This document shows, piece by piece, positions 26,034 to 33,734 of a stretch of 64,000 bases of DNA. The notes beneath the pieces are model-generated. The model saw only the letters and a list, made by a program, of their open reading frames with translations. It had not been told where the DNA came from and did not search any database. The DNA lies in NCBI RefSeq assembly GCF_017426705.2, contig NZ_CP147251.1, positions 2,580,501 through 2,644,500 of the forward strand, given 5' to 3'. Position 1 is the stretch's first letter; every line of letters starts with the position of its first letter. Position numbers and translations under genes: made by a program. The DNA comes from Enterococcus sp. DIV2402 (GTDB taxonomy: Bacteria; Bacillota; Bacilli; Lactobacillales; Enterococcaceae).

Positions 26034-27593
26034 TTATTTCACCTTAATATTTTTAAAATCAATAGGTGCATCAGACAACCCTGAATAAGAAAATTCTGCA
26101 ATTTTTTCTGACGTAACAAAAATTTCATCTTTATAATCGATTGGAATTGCCAATGTTTCTTGATTTATTCGTTTTAAAATTCCATCAAAAATCTCTTGTT
26201 GAGTTGTTTCATTAATGGTTAATGCAGATTGATCTAAAAGTTTTGTTAATGCTACATCATCTGCCAATACACCATGACTCTCTGCGGTATTATGAAATAA
26301 AGAATTCAAAAAATTATATGGCAATAATGCGTCCGTATACGTACGATAAAAAATCAAATCAAAATCTTTTGTATTCCATAGGACATCATAATAACTTTCA
26401 CTGTCTAAAATTGTAATCGTTACTTTGATACCAGCTTTTTTCAACTCACTTTCTATCACTTCGGCTTGTTCTTTCCATTCAGGAAATTCAGTCGTTTGAA
26501 TAACTAATTTAAAAGCTAGTTCTTTGCCCTCTTTTTCGTAATAGCCTTGAGAATTTTTTTGAAAGCCTTCTTGTTCCAAAATACTTTGTGCTTTTTTCAA
26601 ATCATAAGTAGACGTTGGTTGATTGTCTGAAGTGACGTATTCTACATTATCTCTAAATAGTCCATTGAGTTGTTTCGTGGACAACTCTTTTTTATTAATA
26701 GCACTATCCATTGCTTGGCGAATGGGCGATTTTAATGCTGGATTTTCTGGATTAAATGCTAAAAAGTGAGACATTGTTCCTTTAAACGCATGAACAGTAA
26801 ATGAAGCATCTGCTTCTAATAATTCACTATCTTTTTCTGTAATATTACCTAGAGTGCCACCTACAATATCGACTTCACCACTTTTTAAGGCCAATGTACG
26901 AGAACTACCATCTTCAATTGTTTTAAATTTAATTTGATAGGTCACAGGTTGATTTCCATTAAAATAAGGATTAGGTTCCATTGTTACCTGCTCAGAAGTA
27001 AATTCTTTTATTTTAAATGGTCCTGTTCCAATTGCTTCTTTAAATACTCCTGTTACTACGTTATTTTCAACGGAATGAGGACTCATTATCCGTAGTGGTC
27101 TAGTTTGACTCAATTCGGCTAAGACCTGATTCGAGGGTTCCTTAAAATATAAAACAATGGTATACGAATCAAGTACTTCAATTTTCTCTAAATTGATTAA
27201 TGTTTGAAGAGTAGTCGTCTCATTTTTGATTTTTGCGCGTTCAATGGTAAATTTGACTGCTTCTGCATCAAAGGTGCTGCCATCAGAAAACTTACTATCT
27301 TTTTTTAAATGAAAGGTATATTTTTTTCCATCCTCACTTATTTCCCAGCTATCAGCTAATCCAGACGTATATGCACCTTTTTCACCATACTGCACAAGCG
27401 ATTCATAGACAGCACCATACAAAGGCATGTCAGAATCATAACTTGTCGCATCTAGTTTTTCAGCGTTTGCATCTCCCGAAATGGCAATACTAATCGTTGG
27501 GATTCCATGAGATGATTGCTGATTAGGAGTTGCGCAACTCGCTAAAAACACAAGTATAAGTACCGAAAAAATTATTTTTATGCCTATTTTCAT
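26034..27593 (-). CDS. Nik/Cnt/Dpp-type substrate-binding lipoprotein
   Basis: The 519-residue SBP_bac_5 protein has a signal peptide with lipobox LASC and typical segments such as YESLVQYGEKGAYTSGLADSW (core GLADSWEISEDGKKYTFHLK), and GTGPFKIKEFTSEQ. It would capture a peptide, nickel or metal-chelate complex. Its operon with Zur-type control, COG0523 GTPases and a FeoB-like permease points to a zinc complex or metallophore rather than nutritional peptides. This is inference; ligand residues cannot be read. Confidence 0.88.
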   Translation of the reverse strand: MKIGIKIIFSVLILVFLASCATPNQQSSHGIPTISIAISGDANAEKLDATSYDSDMPLYGAVYESLVQYGEKGAYTSGLADSWEISEDGKKYTFHLKKDSKFSDGSTFDAEAVKFTIERAKIKNETTTLQTLINLEKIEVLDSYTIVLYFKEPSNQVLAELSQTRPLRIMSPHSVENNVVTGVFKEAIGTGPFKIKEFTSEQVTMEPNPYFNGNQPVTYQIKFKTIEDGSSRTLALKSGEVDIVGGTLGNITEKDSELLEADASFTVHAFKGTMSHFLAFNPENPALKSPIRQAMDSAINKKELSTKQLNGLFRDNVEYVTSDNQPTSTYDLKKAQSILEQEGFQKNSQGYYEKEGKELAFKLVIQTTEFPEWKEQAEVIESELKKAGIKVTITILDSESYYDVLWNTKDFDLIFYRTYTDALLPYNFLNSLFHNTAESHGVLADDVALTKLLDQSALTINETTQQEIFDGILKRINQETLAIPIDYKDEIFVTSEKIAEFSYSGLSDAPIDFKNIKVK

Positions 27594-27596
27594 CTT

Positions 27597-28277
27597 TTAT
27601 TTTCCTTTCCTTCGCTTTTTAGCTTTAATCAAATAGGAACTATCAAGTGATAATATATAATCATCTACTGAACGATAAAATTCTTGATAATTTGTCACAT
27701 CATAAATAGAATCTGTGTATTCCTTGATTAGCTCTACGGAAAAATCCTGTGCAAGCAACTGATTAACTACTTCAGTTAATGTTTTATTTTGCATTTTTGT
27801 GGCACCATACTGATTAATTTGAGCTTCCATATAGTCAAAACTAGGATTTTGTGATTGATCTGCAAATGAGGCGTAATAGGTCCCCTCCTCTTTTAATACT
27901 TGAGCAATCATTTGAAAATGTGCTGCTAAATCTTCAATTAAATACAAAACAGATGTACTAATTACCGTATCAAATGACTGTTCCAAAGCTAATGCATCTC
28001 CTGTAGCTCTATAAGTAATCGGATAATCTCCTACTCTTTCGTTAGCAACAGCAATTGCTTTTTTTGCTAAATCAATACCGTATGCACTTTGATATGGAAG
28101 CTGATCATACAGTACTCGTAAAAAGCCTCCTTGGTTACAGCCAAAATCTAATATCTGCTTATTTTCTACATCGTTAGGATTCAAAAGTGAAATAACATTT
28201 TCCCATGCTTCTTTATGGCTGTCTTCCATTTCTTGATCTCCATTTATTCCTTTTTGCCACCAGTTATCGTATGCCAT
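27597..28277 (-). CDS. Class I SAM-dependent methyltransferase
   Basis: The 226-residue protein contains the SAM-binding motif ILDFGCNQGGFLRVL near residue 41, an acidic loop YGIDLAKKAI and TVISTSVLYLIED, all features of class I methyltransferases. It begins WWQKGINGDQEM, which I do not recognise from a characterised enzyme. The substrate is unknown. It is located 3 nt before the binding-protein gene, so it is closely linked to uptake of the same ligand. Modification of an imported or secreted chelator, or of a metalloprotein, are possible roles. Confidence 0.82.
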   Translation of the reverse strand: MAYDNWWQKGINGDQEMEDSHKEAWENVISLLNPNDVENKQILDFGCNQGGFLRVLYDQLPYQSAYGIDLAKKAIAVANERVGDYPITYRATGDALALEQSFDTVISTSVLYLIEDLAAHFQMIAQVLKEEGTYYASFADQSQNPSFDYMEAQINQYGATKMQNKTLTEVVNQLLAQDFSVELIKEYTDSIYDVTNYQEFYRSVDDYILSLDSSYLIKAKKRRKGK

Positions 28278-28305
28278 ATTTTCTCTCCTCCATTGAAATT
28301 TTCTC

Positions 28306-29421
28306 TTAACATTGACAATCCACTGTACAATTAGCGCAATCGTCTAAATAAAAAGCTTGTTGTTTATAATAAGCCAAGCGTGTTTGATTAATTGGTACAT
28401 TTTCTCTTTGTGCAATTGCTTCGGCAATAATTGCAAATCGTTGACGGAATTTATAAATATAACAGAAAATCACACCTTGATTGCGAACACTGGGACCTAT
28501 CAAAAAAGCATTGTTTGAAATAGTTGATTCATCAATAGCATTTAAAACAAACTTTCCTGAGGTAGTATCAAATAAATGTGGTGCTAGTATAGCTGCGCCA
28601 TTCATAAACCCTGTACACAACAAGGGGCGATTTTTCGAAAAAATACTTCTACCATCTGTCGTCTGTATTTCATACCCTTCTGAATTGGGCTGAATGTTTG
28701 CAATACAAACTTTTTGGTACACTTTAATCTCACCTTGGTTTGTTTCTTTAAATTCCATAAATCGTTGACGAGTAATTGGAGCTAACCGAATGCTAGGATC
28801 CGCTTCTTTTGCAGTTAATCCTGTGGTATTGGTATAGACAGACACTTTTTTACCAAGTTTTGCTAAGTTTAATGCGGCATCAATCCCACTTTCATTCCCA
28901 CCAATAACGACTTGTTCATTACCAGTCACTTGCTTCCATGTATCAATTTCACTATAATGCAGTGCATGTTCACTACCAGCGAAAGAATGTTTAGGAAATG
29001 AATATTCACCTACTGCAAAAATTAAATAATCTGCGATAATTTCACCTAAATCAGTCTCTAAAATATATTGCTCTTTAACTTTTTTCACATGATTCACACT
29101 ACTATTTGTAAAAATAGGTAAATGATATTCTTTTGCGACTAGTTCAAGGTATTCTGCATAATCTTTTCCTGATAGTCGTTCTTTGCCTAAAGTATATGCT
29201 GGTGAAGTATCCACTGAAATAGCATTTAAATCAGGCATACCAAAGCCATTACTTGAAAAAGAAGGTGTAATAAAACGTGTTTCTTGAGGCCAATTTTTAA
29301 AACTATGACCGATTTCCTTTTGTTCAAGAATAAGAAAATCACGAATACCTAGCTCAACTAATGTAACACCCATACCAATACCTGCTGCTCCAGCTCCAAC
29401 AATAACAATTTTTTTATTCAT
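28306..29421 (-). CDS. CzcO-like FAD/NAD(P) oxidoreductase with Cys-rich C-terminus
   Basis: The 371-residue flavoprotein has an FAD loop IVIVGAGAAGIGMG at its start and a second dinucleotide loop VVIGGNESGIDAAL near residue 170, as in the flavin monooxygenase/thioredoxin-reductase-like 'CzcD accessory' family. Its last ten residues are CANCTVDCQC, with Cys362, Cys365, Cys369 and Cys371 arranged as CxxCxxxCxC, which looks like a metal site or redox tail. It overlaps the dCTP deaminase gene by 4 nt. Its substrate is unknown; metal release from a chelate by reduction or oxidation would fit the operon. Confidence 0.83.
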   Translation of the reverse strand: MNKKIVIVGAGAAGIGMGVTLVELGIRDFLILEQKEIGHSFKNWPQETRFITPSFSSNGFGMPDLNAISVDTSPAYTLGKERLSGKDYAEYLELVAKEYHLPIFTNSSVNHVKKVKEQYILETDLGEIIADYLIFAVGEYSFPKHSFAGSEHALHYSEIDTWKQVTGNEQVVIGGNESGIDAALNLAKLGKKVSVYTNTTGLTAKEADPSIRLAPITRQRFMEFKETNQGEIKVYQKVCIANIQPNSEGYEIQTTDGRSIFSKNRPLLCTGFMNGAAILAPHLFDTTSGKFVLNAIDESTISNNAFLIGPSVRNQGVIFCYIYKFRQRFAIIAEAIAQRENVPINQTRLAYYKQQAFYLDDCANCTVDCQC

Positions 29422-29948
29422 CTACTTCTCTCCTCAAAATCCAAATATAACTTACTTCCCTGAATCCCTTGATTGTTCGCATATTTGCCTGATACATAGT
29501 CGTCATAGTCACCTTCAATTGTATGATAATAGATTTGGCAGATATCAATCTCAGGGTAAATCCAAAGTGGTTTTAAACAATGCATTTCAAGCGTCCAATA
29601 ACCAGAAAAACCGACATCACCAAAACCAGCTGTTACATGCACATTTAAACCTAATCGTCCAACTGAAGAACGTCCTTCCAACATCGGAACAAAGCCATTT
29701 GTTTCTGTCCGTTCGATTGTTCGACCAAGATACAATTGATTGGGTTCTAAAAGAAAACCTGTTTGAGGTATCTTAAAAAATTGAAGTTCATTTTCTTTCT
29801 TCATATCTAAAGTTGTTGATTTATAAATAGCTAATTCATTGTGTAACCGTAAATTGTAACTATTCGGATTAATTTGTTGCAGACGAAATGGTGTAATGTG
29901 AATAGTACTGCCTTGTAGTTCTAAAATCTTTTTTCCTGATAAAATCAC
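29418..29948 (-). CDS. dcd: dCTP deaminase paralogue in a zinc operon
   Basis: The 176-residue protein carries the dCTP deaminase/dUTPase-fold signature GRSSVGRLGLNVHVTAGFGD (residues 92-111) and the catalytic Glu121 in WTLE. The reaction deaminates dCTP to dUTP, feeding thymidylate synthesis. Known dCTP deaminases need no zinc, unlike dCMP deaminases of the ComEB type. Placement in a Zur-type operon suggests a zinc-sparing backup enzyme. It starts 18 nt after the FeoB-like gene and overlaps the flavoprotein gene. Confidence 0.87.
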   Translation of the reverse strand: MILSGKKILELQGSTIHITPFRLQQINPNSYNLRLHNELAIYKSTTLDMKKENELQFFKIPQTGFLLEPNQLYLGRTIERTETNGFVPMLEGRSSVGRLGLNVHVTAGFGDVGFSGYWTLEMHCLKPLWIYPEIDICQIYYHTIEGDYDDYVSGKYANNQGIQGSKLYLDFEERSR

Positions 29949-29966
29949 TTGTTCATTCCTCGTTTC

Positions 29967-31634
29967 TTAAAAAATAGTGATACTCCAAGCTAAAATTGCT
30001 GTACTAACAATACTTGTTATCATTTGTTTACTGGCAATCGCAAATGCATTTTTCCACCCTAACTCTTTACCAATAGTCAATAAAGTCACCAAGCAAGCTG
30101 ATAGAGTCGAAGCCAAATAAACAAAAACAAATAATTGTGAAGTTGAGATTGTCGCTAATAAAGCTCCCTGTCCTTCATTTAAAATCAATAAACCATCTTT
30201 TCTGATAAAGGAAAAAAGTAATCCTGGCGCCGCTTCAACGGGTAGTGAAAGAAACCTTAATAAGGGAAAAGCTAAACCATTTAAAAATGATAATAGATTG
30301 AACATTTGTAAAATTGATGCGATGAAACAAATAATCAAAAAAATAGGCATGGCTTGTACAATGAATTGTTTCATAGAGCTTGTAATTTTCCACCAAAATG
30401 TCTGCCAATTGACTGATTGAATATAAGGTAACGGAGCAACTCGTGTTAACTCAGTGGTTGTTGAATGCCAAATTCGAGTATGTATGGCACCAACAATAAA
30501 CAATAAAAATAAATAAGGTACAAATAAAAAGGGGACCTTAGCTGTATTAAAAATAGACAATGTGGCTCCAATTTGATAACTACAAGCTGAACCAAAAGCA
30601 ATTAAAGAAACACATGAAGTTCGAGTACAGCTACTACATCCTCTGCTTTGAAAAACAGCGACTACATTGCAACCAAATCCAGTAATCACAGGCAATAAAT
30701 CTCTACCCGTTAAACCAATTTTACGAAGCCATGGATCTAATGTTGTCGTCAAATGTTCTTGTAACCCTATTTCTTCTGTTAGAGTCGTCATAATACTGAT
30801 TAAAAAAACGACTGGAAAAGCCCATAAGAAAGAATATGAGCCTAACGTAATCAATCCGTAATCGCCAGTAAGTAATTCTTGGACAGGATAAGGCGCATCG
30901 TACAACCAAGTAATTAATGGATTTAATAACGAACGCTCGACAATCGGTTCTAACCATCCAGTAAACCAGTAAGCAATTACTACTGGTAAAGCAAACATCA
31001 AAAAAATCGCACTACTTGCACAAATTGGGCCAAAAAACGAATGACGAAAAAGAGGCAGCAAGTCTCGCTGTCCTTCAGCAGAAGTAGGTAAAAAAGTAAG
31101 GATACTTCGTGAAGCTCCCCACACGACTGCTCGTGTGATACATTGAATCACTTTTTTTTGTTGCTCTACAGTTATTTTTCTTGTATTAATCCAGATGACC
31201 GGTAGCTGTAATAATTCTTGAATTCGTTTTTTCTCTGTATTTGTCGGCTGGTATTTATCACTATGTGTCGCAATGACAGCTACCTTTTGACCTTTTAAAC
31301 GTAAATTATCGTAAAGTGCCAGTAATTCTTCTTTCAAACGTGGTGCTTTTACCACTAGTAATAATGTATTTTCCTGTTCCAAATAATCTAACGTCGTTTG
31401 CATATTTTGACTATCTATATCCAATTGCAACCCTGGTAAATCTGTCAATTGAATTAATTGATTCAATTGACAGGTTCCTTTTGTAGCTGAAGTAGTTGAA
31501 CCTTTAACATTTTGAGGCAAAGCACTTTTATCACCAGTCATTTCTCGAAACAATCCTGATTTCCCAACCGATTCAAAACCTACAAGCAATGTTTCTATAG
31601 AAGATACTGGAAAAGTTTGACTATTTTCTAACAT
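29967..31634 (-). CDS. FeoB-like metal permease with compact GTPase domain and extra cysteines
   Basis: The 555-residue protein combines an N-terminal G domain with a FeoB-type permease. The G domain shows P-loop GFESVGKS at residues 19-26, DLPG at 65-68 and a degenerate G4 THSDK. The permease has a Gate motif GFGCNVVAVFQSR with Cys322, and about eight to ten helices. It is shorter than usual FeoB, and little room remains for the helical spacer domain. Three additional cysteines (333, 336, 340; CSSCTRTSC) follow the first Gate motif. FeoB proteins import Fe(II); co-regulation with zinc genes suggests Zn(II) here. No feoA gene is nearby. Confidence 0.85.
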   Translation of the reverse strand: MLENSQTFPVSSIETLLVGFESVGKSGLFREMTGDKSALPQNVKGSTTSATKGTCQLNQLIQLTDLPGLQLDIDSQNMQTTLDYLEQENTLLLVVKAPRLKEELLALYDNLRLKGQKVAVIATHSDKYQPTNTEKKRIQELLQLPVIWINTRKITVEQQKKVIQCITRAVVWGASRSILTFLPTSAEGQRDLLPLFRHSFFGPICASSAIFLMFALPVVIAYWFTGWLEPIVERSLLNPLITWLYDAPYPVQELLTGDYGLITLGSYSFLWAFPVVFLISIMTTLTEEIGLQEHLTTTLDPWLRKIGLTGRDLLPVITGFGCNVVAVFQSRGCSSCTRTSCVSLIAFGSACSYQIGATLSIFNTAKVPFLFVPYLFLLFIVGAIHTRIWHSTTTELTRVAPLPYIQSVNWQTFWWKITSSMKQFIVQAMPIFLIICFIASILQMFNLLSFLNGLAFPLLRFLSLPVEAAPGLLFSFIRKDGLLILNEGQGALLATISTSQLFVFVYLASTLSACLVTLLTIGKELGWKNAFAIASKQMITSIVSTAILAWSITIF

Positions 31635-31647
31635 CGAAATTTCTCCT

Positions 31648-32658
31648 TTATGTTAAATGCTGATTGACTAATAGTGCTCTAATCTCAGCTTCTGGTAACT
31701 CTTTTCCGATTAAAACAATTTTAGTTATGGGCTTTTCTTGCCAGCATTCTCCTTCTTCTAGCCGAAAAGCCATATTAACCCCTTGCAAAACAACCGGTTG
31801 ATCGTAACCTTCTATATTTAGCAGACCTTTATAACGCATTAAATCCATGCCATATAGCTGAATCAATTGACGAATCCATAGAATAACTTGTTTTTCAGGT
31901 AACGCTTCTTCCAGGCGAATCACAAAACTATTTACTGGTGTATGAACGTGATGATGTTCATGTGACTCATGGTCGTGATGATGGTGTTCGTGATTATCAA
32001 TCATATGATCAATGTCTGCTTCAATATCTTCATTGTCTAATCCATGGTCAAATAATTGTAACCCAATTAAATCTGCAAATTGTAAATTTCCATGGACATA
32101 CTCTTGATCAATAAAAGGATTAATTTTAGCTAATTTTTGCTTTAATGCATGCAATTCTTGTTTGGGAACAGCTTCTGTTTTAGTTAGAAGTAAGCGATCT
32201 GCAAAAGCGACTTGCTCCGTTGCTTCAGGATAATGATCTAATTGATATTCAGCATTTTTGGCGTCAACTAAGGTCAAAATACTATCAATCATAAAATGTT
32301 CATTCAAAAGTGGCGTACGAACAATCGTTTGAGCAATCGGACTTGGTTCGGCTAAACCACTTGTTTCAATAATAACTCGGTGAATCGCAATGCCACTTTC
32401 TTTAACAATTGTTAGTATATCTAAAAACATTTCAGCCAAATCTTCTCGTAAGATACAACACATGCAGCCATTATTCATTTGAAAAATTCGTTCGTCTTCA
32501 TCGACTAAAACTAATTCATGATCAATACTCGTATCGCCAAATTCATTAACGATAATAATGACTTTTTCATCGCCTTTTGATTGCATCAATTGATTCAGCA
32601 GCGTTGTTTTTCCAGCTCCTAAAAATCCAGTTAAAATTGTCACAGGTATCAAAGACAT
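31648..32658 (-). CDS. COG0523 GTPase with CxCC and His-rich loop, putative zinc chaperone
   Basis: The 336-residue GTPase has Walker A GFLGAGKTT (11-19), the metal motif GCMCC (Cys65, Cys67, Cys68), and a His-rich loop HHHHDHESHEHHHVH around residue 230. A CobW C-terminal domain follows. Family members such as ZagA and YeiR bind zinc and hand it to client enzymes during zinc shortage. It is the first gene of the 11-gene operon and lies under a 7-1-7 operator next to the divergent Zur-like gene. The ribosome site is GGAGGAATATCC. Confidence 0.92.
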   Translation of the reverse strand: MSLIPVTILTGFLGAGKTTLLNQLMQSKGDEKVIIIVNEFGDTSIDHELVLVDEDERIFQMNNGCMCCILREDLAEMFLDILTIVKESGIAIHRVIIETSGLAEPSPIAQTIVRTPLLNEHFMIDSILTLVDAKNAEYQLDHYPEATEQVAFADRLLLTKTEAVPKQELHALKQKLAKINPFIDQEYVHGNLQFADLIGLQLFDHGLDNEDIEADIDHMIDNHEHHHHDHESHEHHHVHTPVNSFVIRLEEALPEKQVILWIRQLIQLYGMDLMRYKGLLNIEGYDQPVVLQGVNMAFRLEEGECWQEKPITKIVLIGKELPEAEIRALLVNQHLT

Positions 32659-32689
32659 GGATATTCCTCCTTATACGCAAAACAGTTTT

Positions 32690-32773
32690 TGCGAATCGTT
32701 TGCAAGTATTCTAAACTATCAACTTCTATTTCGTCAACCATTAATTGCAAATCATTTGCATTTAATATATAAT
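32690..32773. promoter_or_regulatory. Divergent promoters with two Zur/Fur-family operators
   Basis: Minus-strand promoter: TTGACG (32732-32737), 18-nt spacer, TAGAAT (32708-32713). Plus-strand promoter: TTGCAA (32745-32750), 17-nt spacer, TATAAT (32768-32773). A perfect palindrome TGCAAATCATTTGCA (32746-32760) covers the plus -35, and a weaker copy TGCGAATCGTTTGCA (32690-32704) covers the minus start site. Both have the 7-1-7 layout of Fur-family sites but a different sequence from the Fur boxes elsewhere in the window. Autoregulation and operon repression by the adjacent regulator are inferred. Confidence 0.8.
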
Positions 32774-32812
32774 CAGTTTACAGAAAACTTTAAACGACAG
32801 GAGATGATTTAA

Positions 32813-33178
32813 GTGCGAATGACTAAGCAGCGTAAAGCAATCATTGATTTATTCAAAGAAAATTCTGGAAAAGCATTAAGCGCTGAAATGATGTATCACT
32901 TAGTCGGCGATGACAAGATGAACTTATCAACTGTTTATCGAACAATGGATAAGTTATTGGAGGCTAAATTAATTAACAAAACGGTGGTCAATACCGTCGC
33001 TTATTTTTATCTAGCAGAATCTGAACATAACCATTTTATGATTTGTACAAATTGTCAAAAAATGATTCCCATTGGTTGTGTAATCAAAAAATTTCTCCCC
33101 GATTTAGCTACTCAAAATCATTTTAAAATTACTGGGCATGACATTACGATTTTTGGGTTATGTGAAGAGTGTATATAA
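32813..33178 (+). CDS. zur: Fur-family regulator, probable Zur
   Basis: The 121-residue protein has a winged helix (MTKQRKAIIDLF, LSTVYRTMDKL) and a short dimerisation domain. That domain has His72 and His74 in HNH, the structural zinc pairs CTNC (78-81) and CEEC (117-120), and no insertion typical of PerR. The start is GTG with AGGAG 9 nt upstream; an ATG two codons later is possible. Its divergence from COG0523 and FeoB-like genes and the distinct palindrome support zinc rather than iron sensing. It should repress the operon when zinc is plentiful. Confidence 0.82.
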   Translation: MRMTKQRKAIIDLFKENSGKALSAEMMYHLVGDDKMNLSTVYRTMDKLLEAKLINKTVVNTVAYFYLAESEHNHFMICTNCQKMIPIGCVIKKFLPDLATQNHFKITGHDITIFGLCEECI

Positions 33179-33186
33179 AAAATAAA

Positions 33187-33222
33187 AAAACCATCTCATT
33201 GAAATAAATAAGATGGTTTTAT
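33187..33222 (+). terminator. Terminator after the Zur-like gene
   Basis: Perfect 10-base arms AAAACCATCT and AGATGGTTTT enclose a 14-nt loop with flanking A and T residues. Confidence 0.8.
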
Positions 33223-33334
33223 ACTATTCAGTTTAGTTAATTCAAACTATTTTTTGATTATGATGCTCATCTTATTTTTATAAGAGTCGAGATTTTTCTA
33301 TCAATATCCATATTTGCTGATAAAATACTTAAGA

Positions 33335-33721
33335 TTATTTTGATAGATTACTCAATGTCGCTGGAAAAAGTTCTTCTAAATAAGAGACTAAATCCGTGAC
33401 ATTCTTTTCTCTATTTAGCAAAGCTTCAATTAGTAAAGGTAAATTGAAACCAGCTAAAGCATACGTGTTTTCATTTTTTCTTTGAATTACCATCGCCACA
33501 TTAGACGGAGTTCCTCCTTGAATATCTGTCAAAATCAAAACGCCTGAGGTTCTATCTAATGATTGATAGGATTCCTGTGCACTTAAAATGGTTGCTTCTA
33601 AATCCATTTGTTCTTCTAACGAAAAACTAGCAATATTTTCTTGATTGCCAACAATCATTTCTGCACTAGCTAATGCTTCTTTAGCAAAATATCCATGACT
33701 TCCTAATAAAATTCCAACCAA
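33335..33721 (-). CDS. PTS mannose-family EIIA component
   Basis: The 128-residue EIIA domain begins MVGILLGSHGYFA, with phosphorylatable His9 after the first strand, and has LTDIQGGTPSNVAM, a family signature. It takes phosphate from HPr and passes it to the EIIB encoded at 36534. It is the last gene of an operon EIIB-EIIC-EIID-amidohydrolase-EIIA. No clear terminator was found in the 150 nt beyond it. Confidence 0.9.
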   Translation of the reverse strand: MVGILLGSHGYFAKEALASAEMIVGNQENIASFSLEEQMDLEATILSAQESYQSLDRTSGVLILTDIQGGTPSNVAMVIQRKNENTYALAGFNLPLLIEALLNREKNVTDLVSYLEELFPATLSNLSK

Positions 33722-33734
33722 CTTTATCTGCTCC

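Noticed and set aside
31950..32010. The repeated ATG/GTG-rich stretch as a DNA repeat or CRISPR-like array.
   Set aside because: It is the codon repeat for the His-rich loop of the COG0523 protein. No CRISPR array or cas gene occurs in the window.
21781..32658. The importer operon as a simple oligopeptide (Opp) system.
   Set aside because: The ATPases are short and Nik/Cnt-like, and the operon is shared with COG0523 and FeoB-like genes under a Zur-type operator.
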